A stretch of DNA of 64,000 nt from Rickettsiales endosymbiont of Stachyamoeba lipophora (GCF_003932735.1 NZ_CP033611.1:1649501-1713500), one strand, 5' to 3'. Positions 17,910-26,105 are shown, counted from the stretch's first letter. A program made the numbers and translations. The notes: a model not told the origin generated them from the letters alone.

Positions 17910-19015
17910 ATTACTTTGCCATCATCTAATGTTTTAATCTTTCTAAACCCTGCCTTTTCATAGGCTTTGATTGCACCTATATTGCTACTTTCCACGTCAA
18001 CAAAGCAGGCTTGAAACTGAGGCCAAATATGCTCATCTAATATTTTATTTATAATTACAGCTCCTAAGCCCTTACCTACAAAGCTTTCTTCGCCGATAAA
18101 TATATCAAAAGCAGCAAGTGATTTTGGCAACCCTTCAAGGGGAATATTATCCTCATGAGCAAAGTCATAAACATTATAATATTGAATATATCCTATTGGC
18201 TTAGAATCTAGCTGAATTATAAAAGCATGCATGGGCTTTTTGGTGTTATTTTCCAACTTATAACCATCTATATAAGTACCATATTTTTCTTTAATTAGAT
18301 CATCTGACCATTTTATATCCTGATCCCACCACGCTTTAACATGTGGAGTTTCAAGCCATTTAAGTAACAATGACAGATGGGGTTCTTTTAATCTCTCAAA
18401 TTGAATGAAATGATAAGCAGCTTGTTGTACTATATTTTTAACGAAATTTGTCTTTGCTGCTGTATAAGCTTCTCTATTATCTTTGTATTTTAAAGCAAGA
18501 TCTTGCTTTAAGTTTAAATATTGTTGCTTTACTTGTTCATAAGTATTTAAATAATCTCTAAAAGCTCTTCTTGCAAACCACTCATAATGACTTACTTCAA
18601 ATACATGCACGTGATGTGTTCTTTGCTTACCAAAGGGGGGCATACCTTTAACAAAGAATAATCGATCTTTTTTAGGGTTATCTTCCCAAAAATTATAATT
18701 TAATTGTTCTAATATAGAGATTATTTCTTGAGCTTGCTCTAAATTTTCTACTCCAATTATTATATCGATAATGGGCTTAGCAGGAAGATCGCTAATAGCA
18801 GTGCTACCAAAATGCTCAATCGCTTTAACCCAAGTAAATGACAGATTTGCTTTTAACATTTCAATTTCGTGCTCAGCTTTGCTTTTCCATTCAATCTGAT
18901 GAGATATTATTTTTACTAAATCTTGTTTATGATTGTAAAATAATTTTAGGTAAATTTTGTGATATATTTTACGTAATACGTCTTTTAGCTTTACTAACTT
19001 CTCCAATAATTTCAT
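17885..19015 (-). CDS. GrpB nucleotidyltransferase-like / GNAT fusion protein
   Basis: 376 residues with two domains. Residues ~34-200 are a GrpB/UPF0157 domain with the signature IEHFGSTAISDLPAKPIIDI and a central THHVHVFE; the fold is nucleotidyltransferase-like. Residues ~215-376 are a GNAT of the aminoglycoside 6'-acetyltransferase type (LETPHVKAWWDQDI, MHAFIIQLDSKPIGYIQYY, FDIFIGEESFVGKGLGAVII, DVESSNIGAIKAYEKAGFRK). The first 30 residues are basic. Such fusions occur in other bacteria; substrates are not established. It is the first gene of the operon that runs to 15454. Confidence 0.88.
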   Translation of the reverse strand: MKLLEKLVKLKDVLRKIYHKIYLKLFYNHKQDLVKIISHQIEWKSKAEHEIEMLKANLSFTWVKAIEHFGSTAISDLPAKPIIDIIIGVENLEQAQEIISILEQLNYNFWEDNPKKDRLFFVKGMPPFGKQRTHHVHVFEVSHYEWFARRAFRDYLNTYEQVKQQYLNLKQDLALKYKDNREAYTAAKTNFVKNIVQQAAYHFIQFERLKEPHLSLLLKWLETPHVKAWWDQDIKWSDDLIKEKYGTYIDGYKLENNTKKPMHAFIIQLDSKPIGYIQYYNVYDFAHEDNIPLEGLPKSLAAFDIFIGEESFVGKGLGAVIINKILDEHIWPQFQACFVDVESSNIGAIKAYEKAGFRKIKTLDDGKVIWLLKEKI

Positions 19016-19078
19016 TATACAAATTTAGATATAATTAAACTTAAGTTCAAAGCTACCTGATTTAGAGCCAAATATACT

Positions 19079-19708
19079 ATGCAAAAAATAAAAGAAAATA
19101 ACTTGCTAGAATACATACGAGAATTACAAAGTATCATTCAAAGTGGAATTGCTTATAGTAAGGATCATTATACTCAGGAACGTTTTGAAAGGTTAAATCA
19201 AATTACTGCTCAGATGCTTATAGAAAATTACCCTTTAGATGAAAAAATTATAAAAAGTTTTTTTGGTAATAATTCAGGTTATGCTACTCCTAAGGTAGCT
19301 GTAAGGGGTGCGGTTTTTAAAGATAATAAAATTTTACTTGTGAAAGAAAGTACCGACGGATTATGGGCGCTCCCTGGTGGATGGGCGGATATCAATTTAA
19401 CTCCAGCTGAAAATATTAAAAAAGAAATATTAGAAGAAACTGGCTATATAGCAAAAGCTACTAAACTTATAGGATTATTCGACAACCGGCTTCATGAGCA
19501 TAAGTCAAAATTTCAACATGTTTATATTGCCTTCTTTTTATGTGAAATAATTGGCGGTGTACCACAACTTAGTTATGAAACAACTGATATAGGATTTTTT
19601 ACAGAAGATGATTTACCAGAACTTTCAACAGGAAGAGTTACATTAGAAGAAGTTAAAATTTGTTTTGAACATTATAATGAGAGCAATCTCTTGCCATCAT
19701 TTGATTAG
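19079..19708 (+). CDS. NUDIX hydrolase with N-terminal helical domain
   Basis: 209 residues. Residues 1-60 match the N-terminal domain found before some NUDIX domains (IQSGIAYSKDHYTQERFERL). Residues ~70-195 are the NUDIX fold with LWALPGGWADINLTPAENIK and EILEETGY. Compared with GX5EX7REUXEEXGU, the first Glu is Leu and the Arg is Lys, while the metal-binding EILEE is intact. Relatives hydrolyse ADP-ribose or CDP-choline-like substrates. It diverges from the GrpB-GNAT operon; both promoters must lie in the 63 bases 19016-19078. A truncated copy lies at 23226. Confidence 0.88.
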   Translation: MQKIKENNLLEYIRELQSIIQSGIAYSKDHYTQERFERLNQITAQMLIENYPLDEKIIKSFFGNNSGYATPKVAVRGAVFKDNKILLVKESTDGLWALPGGWADINLTPAENIKKEILEETGYIAKATKLIGLFDNRLHEHKSKFQHVYIAFFLCEIIGGVPQLSYETTDIGFFTEDDLPELSTGRVTLEEVKICFEHYNESNLLPSFD

Positions 19709-19726
19709 TAAATTTATGAGAATATT

Positions 19727-19993
19727 ATGATAGAAATCTTACTTTATAACCCAAATTGGCCACAAACGTTTAAATAAGAAGCTGAGAAAATAAAGCAGGC
19801 ATTCGGTGATAATTTCCTAGAAATTCATCATATTGGCTCCACCTCAGTTCCTGGGCTTGCCGCCAAGCCCACCATCGACAAGATTCCTGTAGTTAAAGAT
19901 ATTTTAGTGGTTGATAAAGCTACGAATAATATGGCGCAAATTGGCTATGAAGCTCGCGGCAGGGTAGAAAATATTTTAAATTATATACAGTAA
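19727..19993 (+). pseudogene. GrpB family gene, TAA plus truncation
   Basis: ATG at 19727 begins the standard GrpB start (IEILLYNPNWPQTFK), meets TAA at 19775-19777, then continues in frame: EAEKIKQAFGDNF, IHHIGSTSVPGLAAKPTID, NMAQIGYEARG and a stop at 19991-19993. The signature is intact, but the C-terminal half of the family is gone. It is a separate copy from the GrpB domain at 17885-19015. Confidence 0.8.
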
Positions 19994-20001
19994 TAAAAAT
20001 T

Positions 20002-20270
20002 ATGATTATCCCACTAGCAATTTTAGGAACTTCACGAAGTAATGGCAATACCCTGCAAGCTATAAGAATGGTTTATGGAAATAATATTCCTATTATAGAT
20101 TTAAGTAGTCTTAATATCACCCATATGATTATGACAATAAGAACCAGAGTGATGATTATATTCCTTTAATGAAAAAACTTGGCTTTAAGTTCATGGAAGA
20201 GGAGGTATTATTTAGAAACAAACCACATATTATAGCAGGCCTCAATTTACTTAACAAACAAGAGCCGTAA
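20002..20270 (+). pseudogene. FMN reductase fragment fused to another gene's tail
   Basis: ATG at 20002 starts MIIPLAILGTSRSNGNTLQA, the N-terminus of NADPH-dependent FMN reductase/flavodoxin-like proteins, continuing NNIPIIDLSSLNI. A frameshift near 20120 is needed to continue PYDYDNKNQSDDYIPLMKK. After that the text changes character to KLGFKFMEEEVLFRNKPHI, which resembles a GNAT C-terminus. The piece is thus a deletion chimera of two genes plus a frameshift, with its stop at 20268-20270. Confidence 0.55.
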
Positions 20271-20288
20271 AGTACATTATTACAAATC

Positions 20289-21086
20289 CTAGTATATCTC
20301 TCTCTTAATACCAGGAGTAGATACTATGTTTAGATAATTTATAATTCTTTTGTTATATACTTTATTTGATTCGACATTTTCTCTATCGTTGTACCATTTC
20401 TTATAATCTTTGTTTATAAGGTCTCTAAAATATCTTGAATCCTTATGTAGGACAGATTCTATCGTAATCTTTTCCTGAGTTGAAGCTTGGTTATATGATT
20501 CGCGTGTCAGCAAAAACTTAGTTACATACTCATCTTTATAACTTTTGGTACATATTTCAGTTCCATTTGGCTGAAAACCAAGCCTTCTTAGTATAAGCTG
20601 AGAAACTTTATTATAGGACAAAGTTTGAGCATGTATACTTTCAATTTTTAATTCTTCAACAGCAAATCTTACTAATTCTTGGCAAATTCTAGTACAGTAA
20701 CCTTTTTGATGTGAACCAGATGGAAATGCATAATGAATGCTAACCCAAGGAAGCTCAAGCTCAGTTTTAGGAGGATTTAATCCTAAACCTACTATACCTA
20801 CTTTTTCTTCATTTTCTCCTTTTTCGCCTTTTTTACATACTGCATAAAAAGATAACCCACATTTATCATACTCGTTAATCATTTTGCCTATCCATTCCGT
20901 TATTGGTTGATCATCGGGATTAACATCTCCAACTAACAAAGCACGGCAATAAGGATCAGAATATATTTTCTTAATTAGATCTCTATCTTTTTGAGTTAAA
21001 GGGCGGCAATAAAGATTACCCTCTTTAATGATATAACCTTTTTTTGCAAAACGCTTATGTATAAAGTCCTTAATATTCTGTATCAT
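20289..21086 (-). CDS. RimJ/RimL-type GNAT N-acetyltransferase
   Basis: 265 residues. GNAT features: LYCRPLTQKDRDLIKKIYSD at the start, FYAVCKKGEKG, VGIVGLGLNPPK, WVSIHYAFPSGSHQKGYCTR (the R/Q-x-x-G-x-G loop region, here SHQKGY), and SYNKVSQLILRRLGF near the end of the fold. About 65 extra residues after the domain match nothing I recognise. The gene is the downstream member of a tandemly duplicated pair with the gene at 21249-21887; the second copy of this gene is truncated (21904-22047). Confidence 0.85.
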   Translation of the reverse strand: MIQNIKDFIHKRFAKKGYIIKEGNLYCRPLTQKDRDLIKKIYSDPYCRALLVGDVNPDDQPITEWIGKMINEYDKCGLSFYAVCKKGEKGENEEKVGIVGLGLNPPKTELELPWVSIHYAFPSGSHQKGYCTRICQELVRFAVEELKIESIHAQTLSYNKVSQLILRRLGFQPNGTEICTKSYKDEYVTKFLLTRESYNQASTQEKITIESVLHKDSRYFRDLINKDYKKWYNDRENVESNKVYNKRIINYLNIVSTPGIKREIY

Positions 21087-21887
21087 AAATAGCTTCCTTT
21101 AGCAAATAATTAACAAAATGTTAACAACAACGATTGTCATAGTCAATTATTTTATCAAAAAGTTTTGCGTAGTTCTTGTAAAAAATTATAATTACATATT
21201 ATATTAGGCATTTTACTGATTAATGAATTATAATATCAAGGTATCTAGCTAGCTATTAACATAATCTGTTTCAATTACAGCAGGTTGTATATCTAATACT
21301 GCAGCATTCCATTCAAAAAACCAGCTATTAGAAGTTGTTGGTATTTCCGCATCAATATATTTATGATTTAAGAAATCATTCACAATTTTATCATAATGTG
21401 TATTACTATTGGTTTTGAGCATATTATAGTTATGATATTCATTCAAAAATTTAGTCACTTCCTTCCCGGAATAATGCTCATCTTTTACTTCTTCAGGCTG
21501 AAATTTTAGTACCAAATTAGAAGCATATTCAACACCATACTGATTACGATAAATATGTAATATATCTCTATTGTCATCACACTTACTTATTTCATTAAAA
21601 TTTATAATTGAAACTACGACGGTTGTAAGCAGAGAGAATACTCCCACCGGTACAGCCATTAATAATGATGACTCGCCTATCCGTGCACCTATTCCTATAA
21701 AGCCTACTGTCGGAATAGCAAAAAGTGATGGCAAAAATGTAGTTTCAGCAAATGTTCCTAATGAATAAAAATGCGCTCCACCAGCCAACAAATGATGTTT
21801 ATAGCTATTATCATTAATAAGGCTAGCTACTTCTGTTCTATTATAATCTCTATCTTGAACATGATATTTAAAAAAATTAAAATACAT
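20998..21887 (-). repeat. Tandem duplication, unit 1
   Basis: Unit 1 spans the N-terminal end of the GNAT gene, its ~160-base upstream region and the unknown-family gene 21249-21887. The intergenic stretch 21087-21248 is nearly the same as 22048-22210, including shared text such as aaaaagttttgcgtagttct and gtatctagctagc. Confidence 0.8.
21249..21887 (-). CDS. Unknown conserved family, member A
   Basis: 212 residues, one of three paralogues in this window (also 22211-22819 and 31544-32113). The N-terminal block YHVQDRDYNRTEVASLIN...KHHLLAGGAHFYSLGTFAET is nearly invariant. A variable hydrophobic centre (~residues 50-95, likely one or two membrane helices) follows, then the conserved block HYSGKEVTKFLNEY, VNDFLNHKYIDAEIPT, FFEWNAAVLD and an acidic-polar end TDYVNS. 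I recognise no known domain and there is no N-terminal signal peptide. Conserved soluble ends flanking a divergent membrane centre suggest a shared partner or function with altered insertion. Confidence 0.85.
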   Translation of the reverse strand: MYFNFFKYHVQDRDYNRTEVASLINDNSYKHHLLAGGAHFYSLGTFAETTFLPSLFAIPTVGFIGIGARIGESSLLMAVPVGVFSLLTTVVVSIINFNEISKCDDNRDILHIYRNQYGVEYASNLVLKFQPEEVKDEHYSGKEVTKFLNEYHNYNMLKTNSNTHYDKIVNDFLNHKYIDAEIPTTSNSWFFEWNAAVLDIQPAVIETDYVNS

Positions 21888-21903
21888 TATAAAATACCTA
21901 TTA

Positions 21904-22047
21904 TTATATTTGCTTCTTTATTATTATTTCTTTAATTAAATCAAAATCTTCTAGCACTAAAGGGCGGCAATATAAATTATCTGTTTTAATTATATAACTA
22001 TTATCTTTATAAAGCGTATGGATAAACTCTTTGGTAAGTTTGCTCAT
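21904..22047 (-). pseudogene. Truncated second copy of the GNAT gene
   Basis: ATG at 22045-22047 starts a 47-codon piece (MSKLTKEFIHTLYKDNSYII, then NLYCRPLVLEDFDLIKE) that aligns with the first ~45 residues of the GNAT gene at 20289-21086 and then ends at 21904. The rest of the gene is missing. It lies between the two paralogous unknown genes, which fixes the order of the duplicated pair. Confidence 0.75.
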
Positions 22048-22819
22048 AAATAGTGTCCTTTAGCAAATAATTAATAAAACATTAACAACAGCGGTTGTCA
22101 TAGTCAATTATTTTATCAAAAAGTTTTGCGTAGTTCTTTTAAAAAAATATAATTACATAATTATATTAGGCATTTTACTGATTAATAAATTATAATACCA
22201 AGGTATCTAGCTAGCTATTAACATAATCTGTTTCAATTACAGCAGGTTGCAGATCTAATACTGCAGCATTCCAATCAAAAAAGCCGCTATTAAACGTTGT
22301 TGGTATTTCCGCATCAATATATTTATGATTTAAGAAATCATTCACAATTTTATCGTAATAATCAGCATCTATAAAATTGCTTATAGTACATTCGTTTAAA
22401 AATTTAGTAACTTCTTTTCCAGAATAATTACTATACTTTACATCTTGAGGTTTAAACTTTTTTTCAAGATATCTATCAAATTCAACGCCATTATAATAAT
22501 ATGTATGCAATATATCTCTACAATCATCACACTTCTGTATGCTCTCTAAATTTACCCATGCACTTAATATAGGAAGAACGGATAACATTCCTCCATATAA
22601 AGCTGTCTCCGTTGCCAATCCTAATCCGATAACAATTATTGCAGGAATAGCCCAAATTGCAGGAATCACCACCGTTTCAGCAGTTGTTCCTAATGAATAA
22701 AAATGATTTTTATTAGCTAATAAATGATGTTTATCACTATTATTATTAATAAGGCTAGCTACTTCTGTTCTATTATAATCTCTATCTTGAACGTGATATT
22801 TAAAGAAGTTAGAATACAT
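21959..22819 (-). repeat. Tandem duplication, unit 2
   Basis: Unit 2 carries the truncated GNAT start, the same ~160-base intergenic sequence and the second unknown-family gene. Many substitutions separate it from unit 1, most in the hydrophobic centre of the unknown gene, so the duplication is not very recent. Confidence 0.8.
22211..22819 (-). CDS. Unknown conserved family, member B
   Basis: 202 residues, paralogue of 21249-21887 and 31544-32113. The conserved start (SNFFKYHVQDRDYNRTEVAS, then HFYSLGTTAETVV) and end (SNYSGKEVTKFLNE, DKIVNDFLNHKYIDAEIPT, FFDWNAAVLD, TDYVNS) frame a hydrophobic centre (~residues 50-95) that differs strongly from member A. A CDDCRDILH segment after the centre matches KCDDNRDILH in member A. 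No Shine-Dalgarno is obvious. The function is unknown. Confidence 0.85.
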   Translation of the reverse strand: MYSNFFKYHVQDRDYNRTEVASLINNNSDKHHLLANKNHFYSLGTTAETVVIPAIWAIPAIIVIGLGLATETALYGGMLSVLPILSAWVNLESIQKCDDCRDILHTYYYNGVEFDRYLEKKFKPQDVKYSNYSGKEVTKFLNECTISNFIDADYYDKIVNDFLNHKYIDAEIPTTFNSGFFDWNAAVLDLQPAVIETDYVNS

Positions 22820-23067
22820 AAATGTTGTCCAAATGTAATATTAATTGTTTTGTTTATTTTGGTGAATTTAAAATAATTTTAATTTTTTATTTTTGATTAA
22901 TTAATAGCTACTACAGTTACAGTTATAAAGCATAATTTTTCTTTGCTTACTATCTACAGGCAAAAATTTTAAATCTTGCTGTATTTTGTTATTGTTTAGA
23001 TATTTTACTTTTCTACTGAGCTTAAAATTTTAATATAATATAATTAGCATTCTTTGTTGTCCATTAC

Positions 23068-23232
23068 TTATCTCTTACCTTACTCGCTAGATCTTCCCAG
23101 AAATCTCTAAACTCTGCTCTTAAAATGCTCTTCGGAGCATATTTATACGCTCCTTGATACTCCAACCCAATAAAATGAATTTGTGGATCATGGGTTTTTA
23201 AAAACTTTTCTATATCTTCAAGATGCTTCTTT
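23068..23232 (-). pseudogene. C-terminal fragment of an unidentified gene
   Basis: An open minus-strand frame without a start reads KHLEDIEKFLKTHDPQIHFI, GLEYQGAYKYAPKSIL, RAEFRDFWEDLASKVRDK and stops at 23068-23070. The composition is protein-like, but I do not recognise it. It runs straight into the oppositely oriented NUDIX fragment, so a deletion or insertion joined two broken genes here. Confidence 0.45.
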
Positions 23233-23403
23233 TTATGTGAAATAATTGGCGGCGCACCAAAAACTAGTTATGAAACAACAGACATAGCATTTTTTACAGA
23301 AGATAATTTACCAGAACTTTCAACAGGAAGAGTAACATTAGAAGAAGTTAAAATATGCTTTAAGCATTATGAAGAGAAGAAGCTAATGGCTTCATTTGAT
23401 TGA
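23226..23403 (+). pseudogene. Truncated NUDIX hydrolase, C-terminal piece
   Basis: From 23226 the sequence closely matches the last ~58 codons of the NUDIX gene at 19079-19708: FLCEIIGGAPKTSYETTDIA, FFTEDNLPELSTGRVTLEEV, then KHYEEKKLMASFD and TGA. The catalytic box and everything before it are missing. It is a partial duplicate separated by 3.7 kb from the intact gene. Confidence 0.85.
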
Positions 23404-23546
23404 TAACATCTTAAAAATAAAATGCATTATATACTTTGATATATTTTAATATAATTTTATCTTTAACCTGTTTAAAGTTAGTAGTATTGATTCTATAATC
23501 TTAACTTACTCAAACAATCTTCTGAAGCTACTGATTTGTAACCTTC

Positions 23547-23671
23547 TCATAATAAGCCACCATGAGGTAAAAGAATTTTAGTAGTTAATATTTGTACTTC
23601 CCCTGTTCTTCCTTCACAAAAGAGTTTATTAAAAGCTTCATGAAATTCTTTGGCAATTGCTGATTGATTAC
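23547..23671 (-). pseudogene. Unidentified gene fragment
   Basis: A minus-strand open stretch reads SAIAKEFHEAFNKLFCEGRT, GEVQILTTKILLPHGGLL and stops at TGA (23547-23549). It has no start codon and I do not recognise it. It may belong with the recombinase remnant just upstream on the same strand. Confidence 0.3.
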
Positions 23672-23744
23672 CTTACCATCAGATATTGCTTTAATTTGTT
23701 TACATCCTGTCTTTTTGATCATGCTTCTGCAAGTTCAATCTTAG

Positions 23745-23915
23745 AATAAAAGTTATGCTATAAGCTTCATCCCTTGCTAATCTAGCAATATCATTTATAA
23801 TTACTGTTATATTCAGTTTTTTATCCAGATACTTTAATAGAAAGTCAAATCCTTTATTGATACCTAATGACTCCAAAACTACCTCGTCTTTAATATATCC
23901 TATTATCTTTGAATA
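23745..23915 (-). pseudogene. Serine recombinase (resolvase) fragment
   Basis: The minus strand reads IIGYIKDEVVLESLGINKGF, DFLLKYLDKKLNITVI, INDIARLARDEAYS. This is the middle of the resolvase catalytic domain: the 'F..LL.YL....IT.VVDDI.RLARD' segment. The N-terminal YxRVS with the nucleophilic Ser is missing, as is the DNA-binding C-terminus. It marks a lost mobile element. Confidence 0.55.
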
Positions 23916-23965
23916 TTATTCATAGAAAAGGGAGATGGTTTGGTTAAAATAGCTTCTTCTCTACT

Positions 23966-24997
23966 CTATCTTGGCTTATAAGCTTCAATGTTTTTCTGTA
24001 ACATTTTTTTCAAGAGTTCTCTGTCTTGATTATTTAAATTTGGATAAAGAGAATCTACTTTATCTTCTTTAAGTTCTTCTTCTAGTTTTCTGGATTTTTG
24101 ACCTAAACTTATATGTGGAGTCACATTTCTATTTATTGGGTAAACTTCAAATTGCTTTTTCCAATCTTCTAATTGGTTAGAGCTAACACCAAATGAACAT
24201 ACCATTTCAACACGTGGTTGAGGATTGTTTATAAAACTCACTTTACCTAATGTTAAATCAGAAAATATGACCAATTGTGCTTTGGAATCTTTAACTAAAT
24301 AATATGGTTTTTTATGATCAATATCTATTCCATTATCTTTAATAATGCTAGAATCTGTATCTAATTTAGCAAAAATATAATTATCTTTTTCCAGACGCTC
24401 TTTACTTTCGATGCCTTGTCCTTCGTTTACAGTAAGGTGAGGCTTAGCAATTCCTAAAGCGTTCTTTTCAAGGCCAAGTTCTTTTGGTACAAAATCTGTT
24501 AAATGCTTTTGAGGATTATTTTGCATCACAAAGAAGCGTCCATCTTCCCTATATAATAATACCCACTCACCCTTCAAAATTTTACTTTTATCAATGCAAT
24601 CTTTTTTTTGTAGCTCTAATATCAAATCATTTTGCATCGTGTTATTCATGTTATTAATACTAAATAGATTGAGAGGTTTTAAATCACCACTAACTTGGCT
24701 ATTACAATCTTTTTCTAGCTTATCACGACAGATTTTAACTTTAATTGAGATATCATTAATATAATCCATAACCTCTTTAGGTATATTCTTAATATTATCA
24801 TTTTGAGTAATATTTTTTATTAAATAGTTATTCAAAGCAGCCCATGTAATATAGCCCTGACTGCCAGGATTCTGTAGTTCTTTAGGTAAAACTTTAGTAA
24901 TTGCCATATAATATTGGCAAGCAACTGAATAGATACTGTCTTTAGTAATAGTGTGATTCTTAAATTGTTCATCTAGGTTGCTAAATATAGTACTCAT
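23966..24997 (-). CDS. 2H phosphoesterase-like protein (two H-x-T/S motifs)
   Basis: 343 residues. Two motifs of the 2H phosphoesterase superfamily are visible: KPHLTVNEGQG near residue 186 and TPHISLGQKSR near residue 293, each His-x-Thr/Ser between hydrophobic residues and about 107 residues apart. Such proteins (LigT, CPDase, coronavirus NS2 type) cleave 2'-5' or cyclic phosphodiesters. Residues 1-150 are a helical region without a recognised domain, and a WVLLYREDGRFFVMQN strand pair precedes the first motif. No signal peptide. It stands alone amid pseudogenes. The assignment rests on the two motifs only; a catalytic test of the two His residues would decide it. Confidence 0.8.
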   Translation of the reverse strand: MSTIFSNLDEQFKNHTITKDSIYSVACQYYMAITKVLPKELQNPGSQGYITWAALNNYLIKNITQNDNIKNIPKEVMDYINDISIKVKICRDKLEKDCNSQVSGDLKPLNLFSINNMNNTMQNDLILELQKKDCIDKSKILKGEWVLLYREDGRFFVMQNNPQKHLTDFVPKELGLEKNALGIAKPHLTVNEGQGIESKERLEKDNYIFAKLDTDSSIIKDNGIDIDHKKPYYLVKDSKAQLVIFSDLTLGKVSFINNPQPRVEMVCSFGVSSNQLEDWKKQFEVYPINRNVTPHISLGQKSRKLEEELKEDKVDSLYPNLNNQDRELLKKMLQKNIEAYKPR

Positions 24998-25143
24998 CTT
25001 TAGTCCTCTTACTAGAATTAAATATAAATTTATTAGAATAATAAAAGATATTAGATCTTAACCCCCTTCCAAGTAAACCTTAAATAAAGCTACCAAAGCT
25101 GCATTTCATTATTATTGGCATATTGATAATAGTTATTATATAG

Positions 25144-25452
25144 ATGCCACCCTTGAAATTCAGCCTTTTAGATGGATCTCAGATACCCCAAAAACTAAAT
25201 GATCTTTCCATTCCATATAAAACTCAAACTTTATATAATGGTCAAACATTTATTATAGTAGAAAAGGTAAATGATCAAGAAATAAGCCGCAAACTACAAT
25301 TATATAACATCTAAGAACCATCAAGCAAAAATAAATCTTGGGTAAGTACTACACAAAAAGCATTAGAAGCTACCCCTAAGAAGAGTTATGAAGCTTATAC
25401 AAGACATTATAAGTATAAACACAGTAAAAACATTACTTTTATATTTATATGA
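25144..25452 (+). pseudogene. Unidentified gene with in-frame TAA
   Basis: ATG at 25144 opens MPPLKFSLLDGSQIPQKLND, LYNGQTFIIVEKVNDQEIS and meets TAA at 25312-25314. The frame stays open beyond it (SWVSTTQKALEATPKKSYEA, YTRHYKYKHSKN) to TGA at 25450-25452. I do not recognise the product. Alternatively the first 56 codons are a complete small protein. Confidence 0.4.
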
Positions 25453-25511
25453 ACCACCCTAACTTTAATAAGTTATGGTAGTTCACTTACCATCTTCTTT
25501 GAACTTAATTG

Positions 25512-25751
25512 CTACTTTGAAAAGCAGGCACCTGTATGCATATTGTAGTGATTAATACGCTCAGTAAACTTAATATTATTAAATCCTGCTTGTTCGCCAA
25601 TACATCGTTAGCTTTTATAGTATTTTATAATTTCATTAGTTTTAGCTAGAACTTGATCCATATTTTTTATAGAGCTAATTCTTGCATTAGCTGGCAATGG
25701 AGCAACACTTCCAAACAGCATGATGATAAGCGTTAAAATTACTCTTTTCAT
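25512..25751 (-). pseudogene. Small secreted protein gene with in-frame TAA
   Basis: ATG at 25749-25751 starts a good Sec signal peptide (MKRVILTLIIMLFGSVAP, cleavage likely after PANA). The mature part is ISSIKNMDQVLAKTNEIIKY and ends at TAA 25608-25610. The frame continues RCIGEQAGFNNIKFTERINH, then HTGACFSK and TAG at 25512-25514, with two Cys that could pair. The best reading is a ~55-residue exported protein broken by one stop; a shortened 47-codon product remains possible. Confidence 0.5.
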
Positions 25752-25846
25752 TTACAATCTCTTAATTAGGCTTTTTATATATTACATGAAAGGTATTTAT
25801 AGGATTATTATTCATAGTAACAAATTCCTGCTCATGACACCAAAAA

Positions 25847-26105
25847 TTGCTAAGAATGTAAATATATAATAAGTGGGTAAGATCCTAATAGCACGTTTTT
25901 TTATAAACTGGCTACAACTATCATTTTGGTAACATATAACCACGCCGGAGATGAAAAAGAATATATCCACACCCTTTAATAAATACAGCTTAACTAGGAT
26001 AAATTCATAGTTATTTTATTATATTTATGAGCATCAGATAAAAAATGAGCAAATATTACCATTCACGCTGCAATCGCACGCATAAGTTAAATATTATAGA
26101 TTTCA
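25847..26105 (-). pseudogene. Decayed copy of acyltransferase 3 N-terminal region
   Basis: The stretch matches 8090-8345, the first third of the acyltransferase gene at 7349-8392, with substitutions and small deletions. One removes about 12 bases at 25941 and a single-base loss precedes it, so the frame is lost. The remaining two thirds are absent. Confidence 0.8.

Noticed and set aside
18838-19038. 66-residue plus-strand frame at the start of the GrpB-GNAT gene
   Set aside because: Antisense of a well-supported coding start; no homology or ribosome-binding site.
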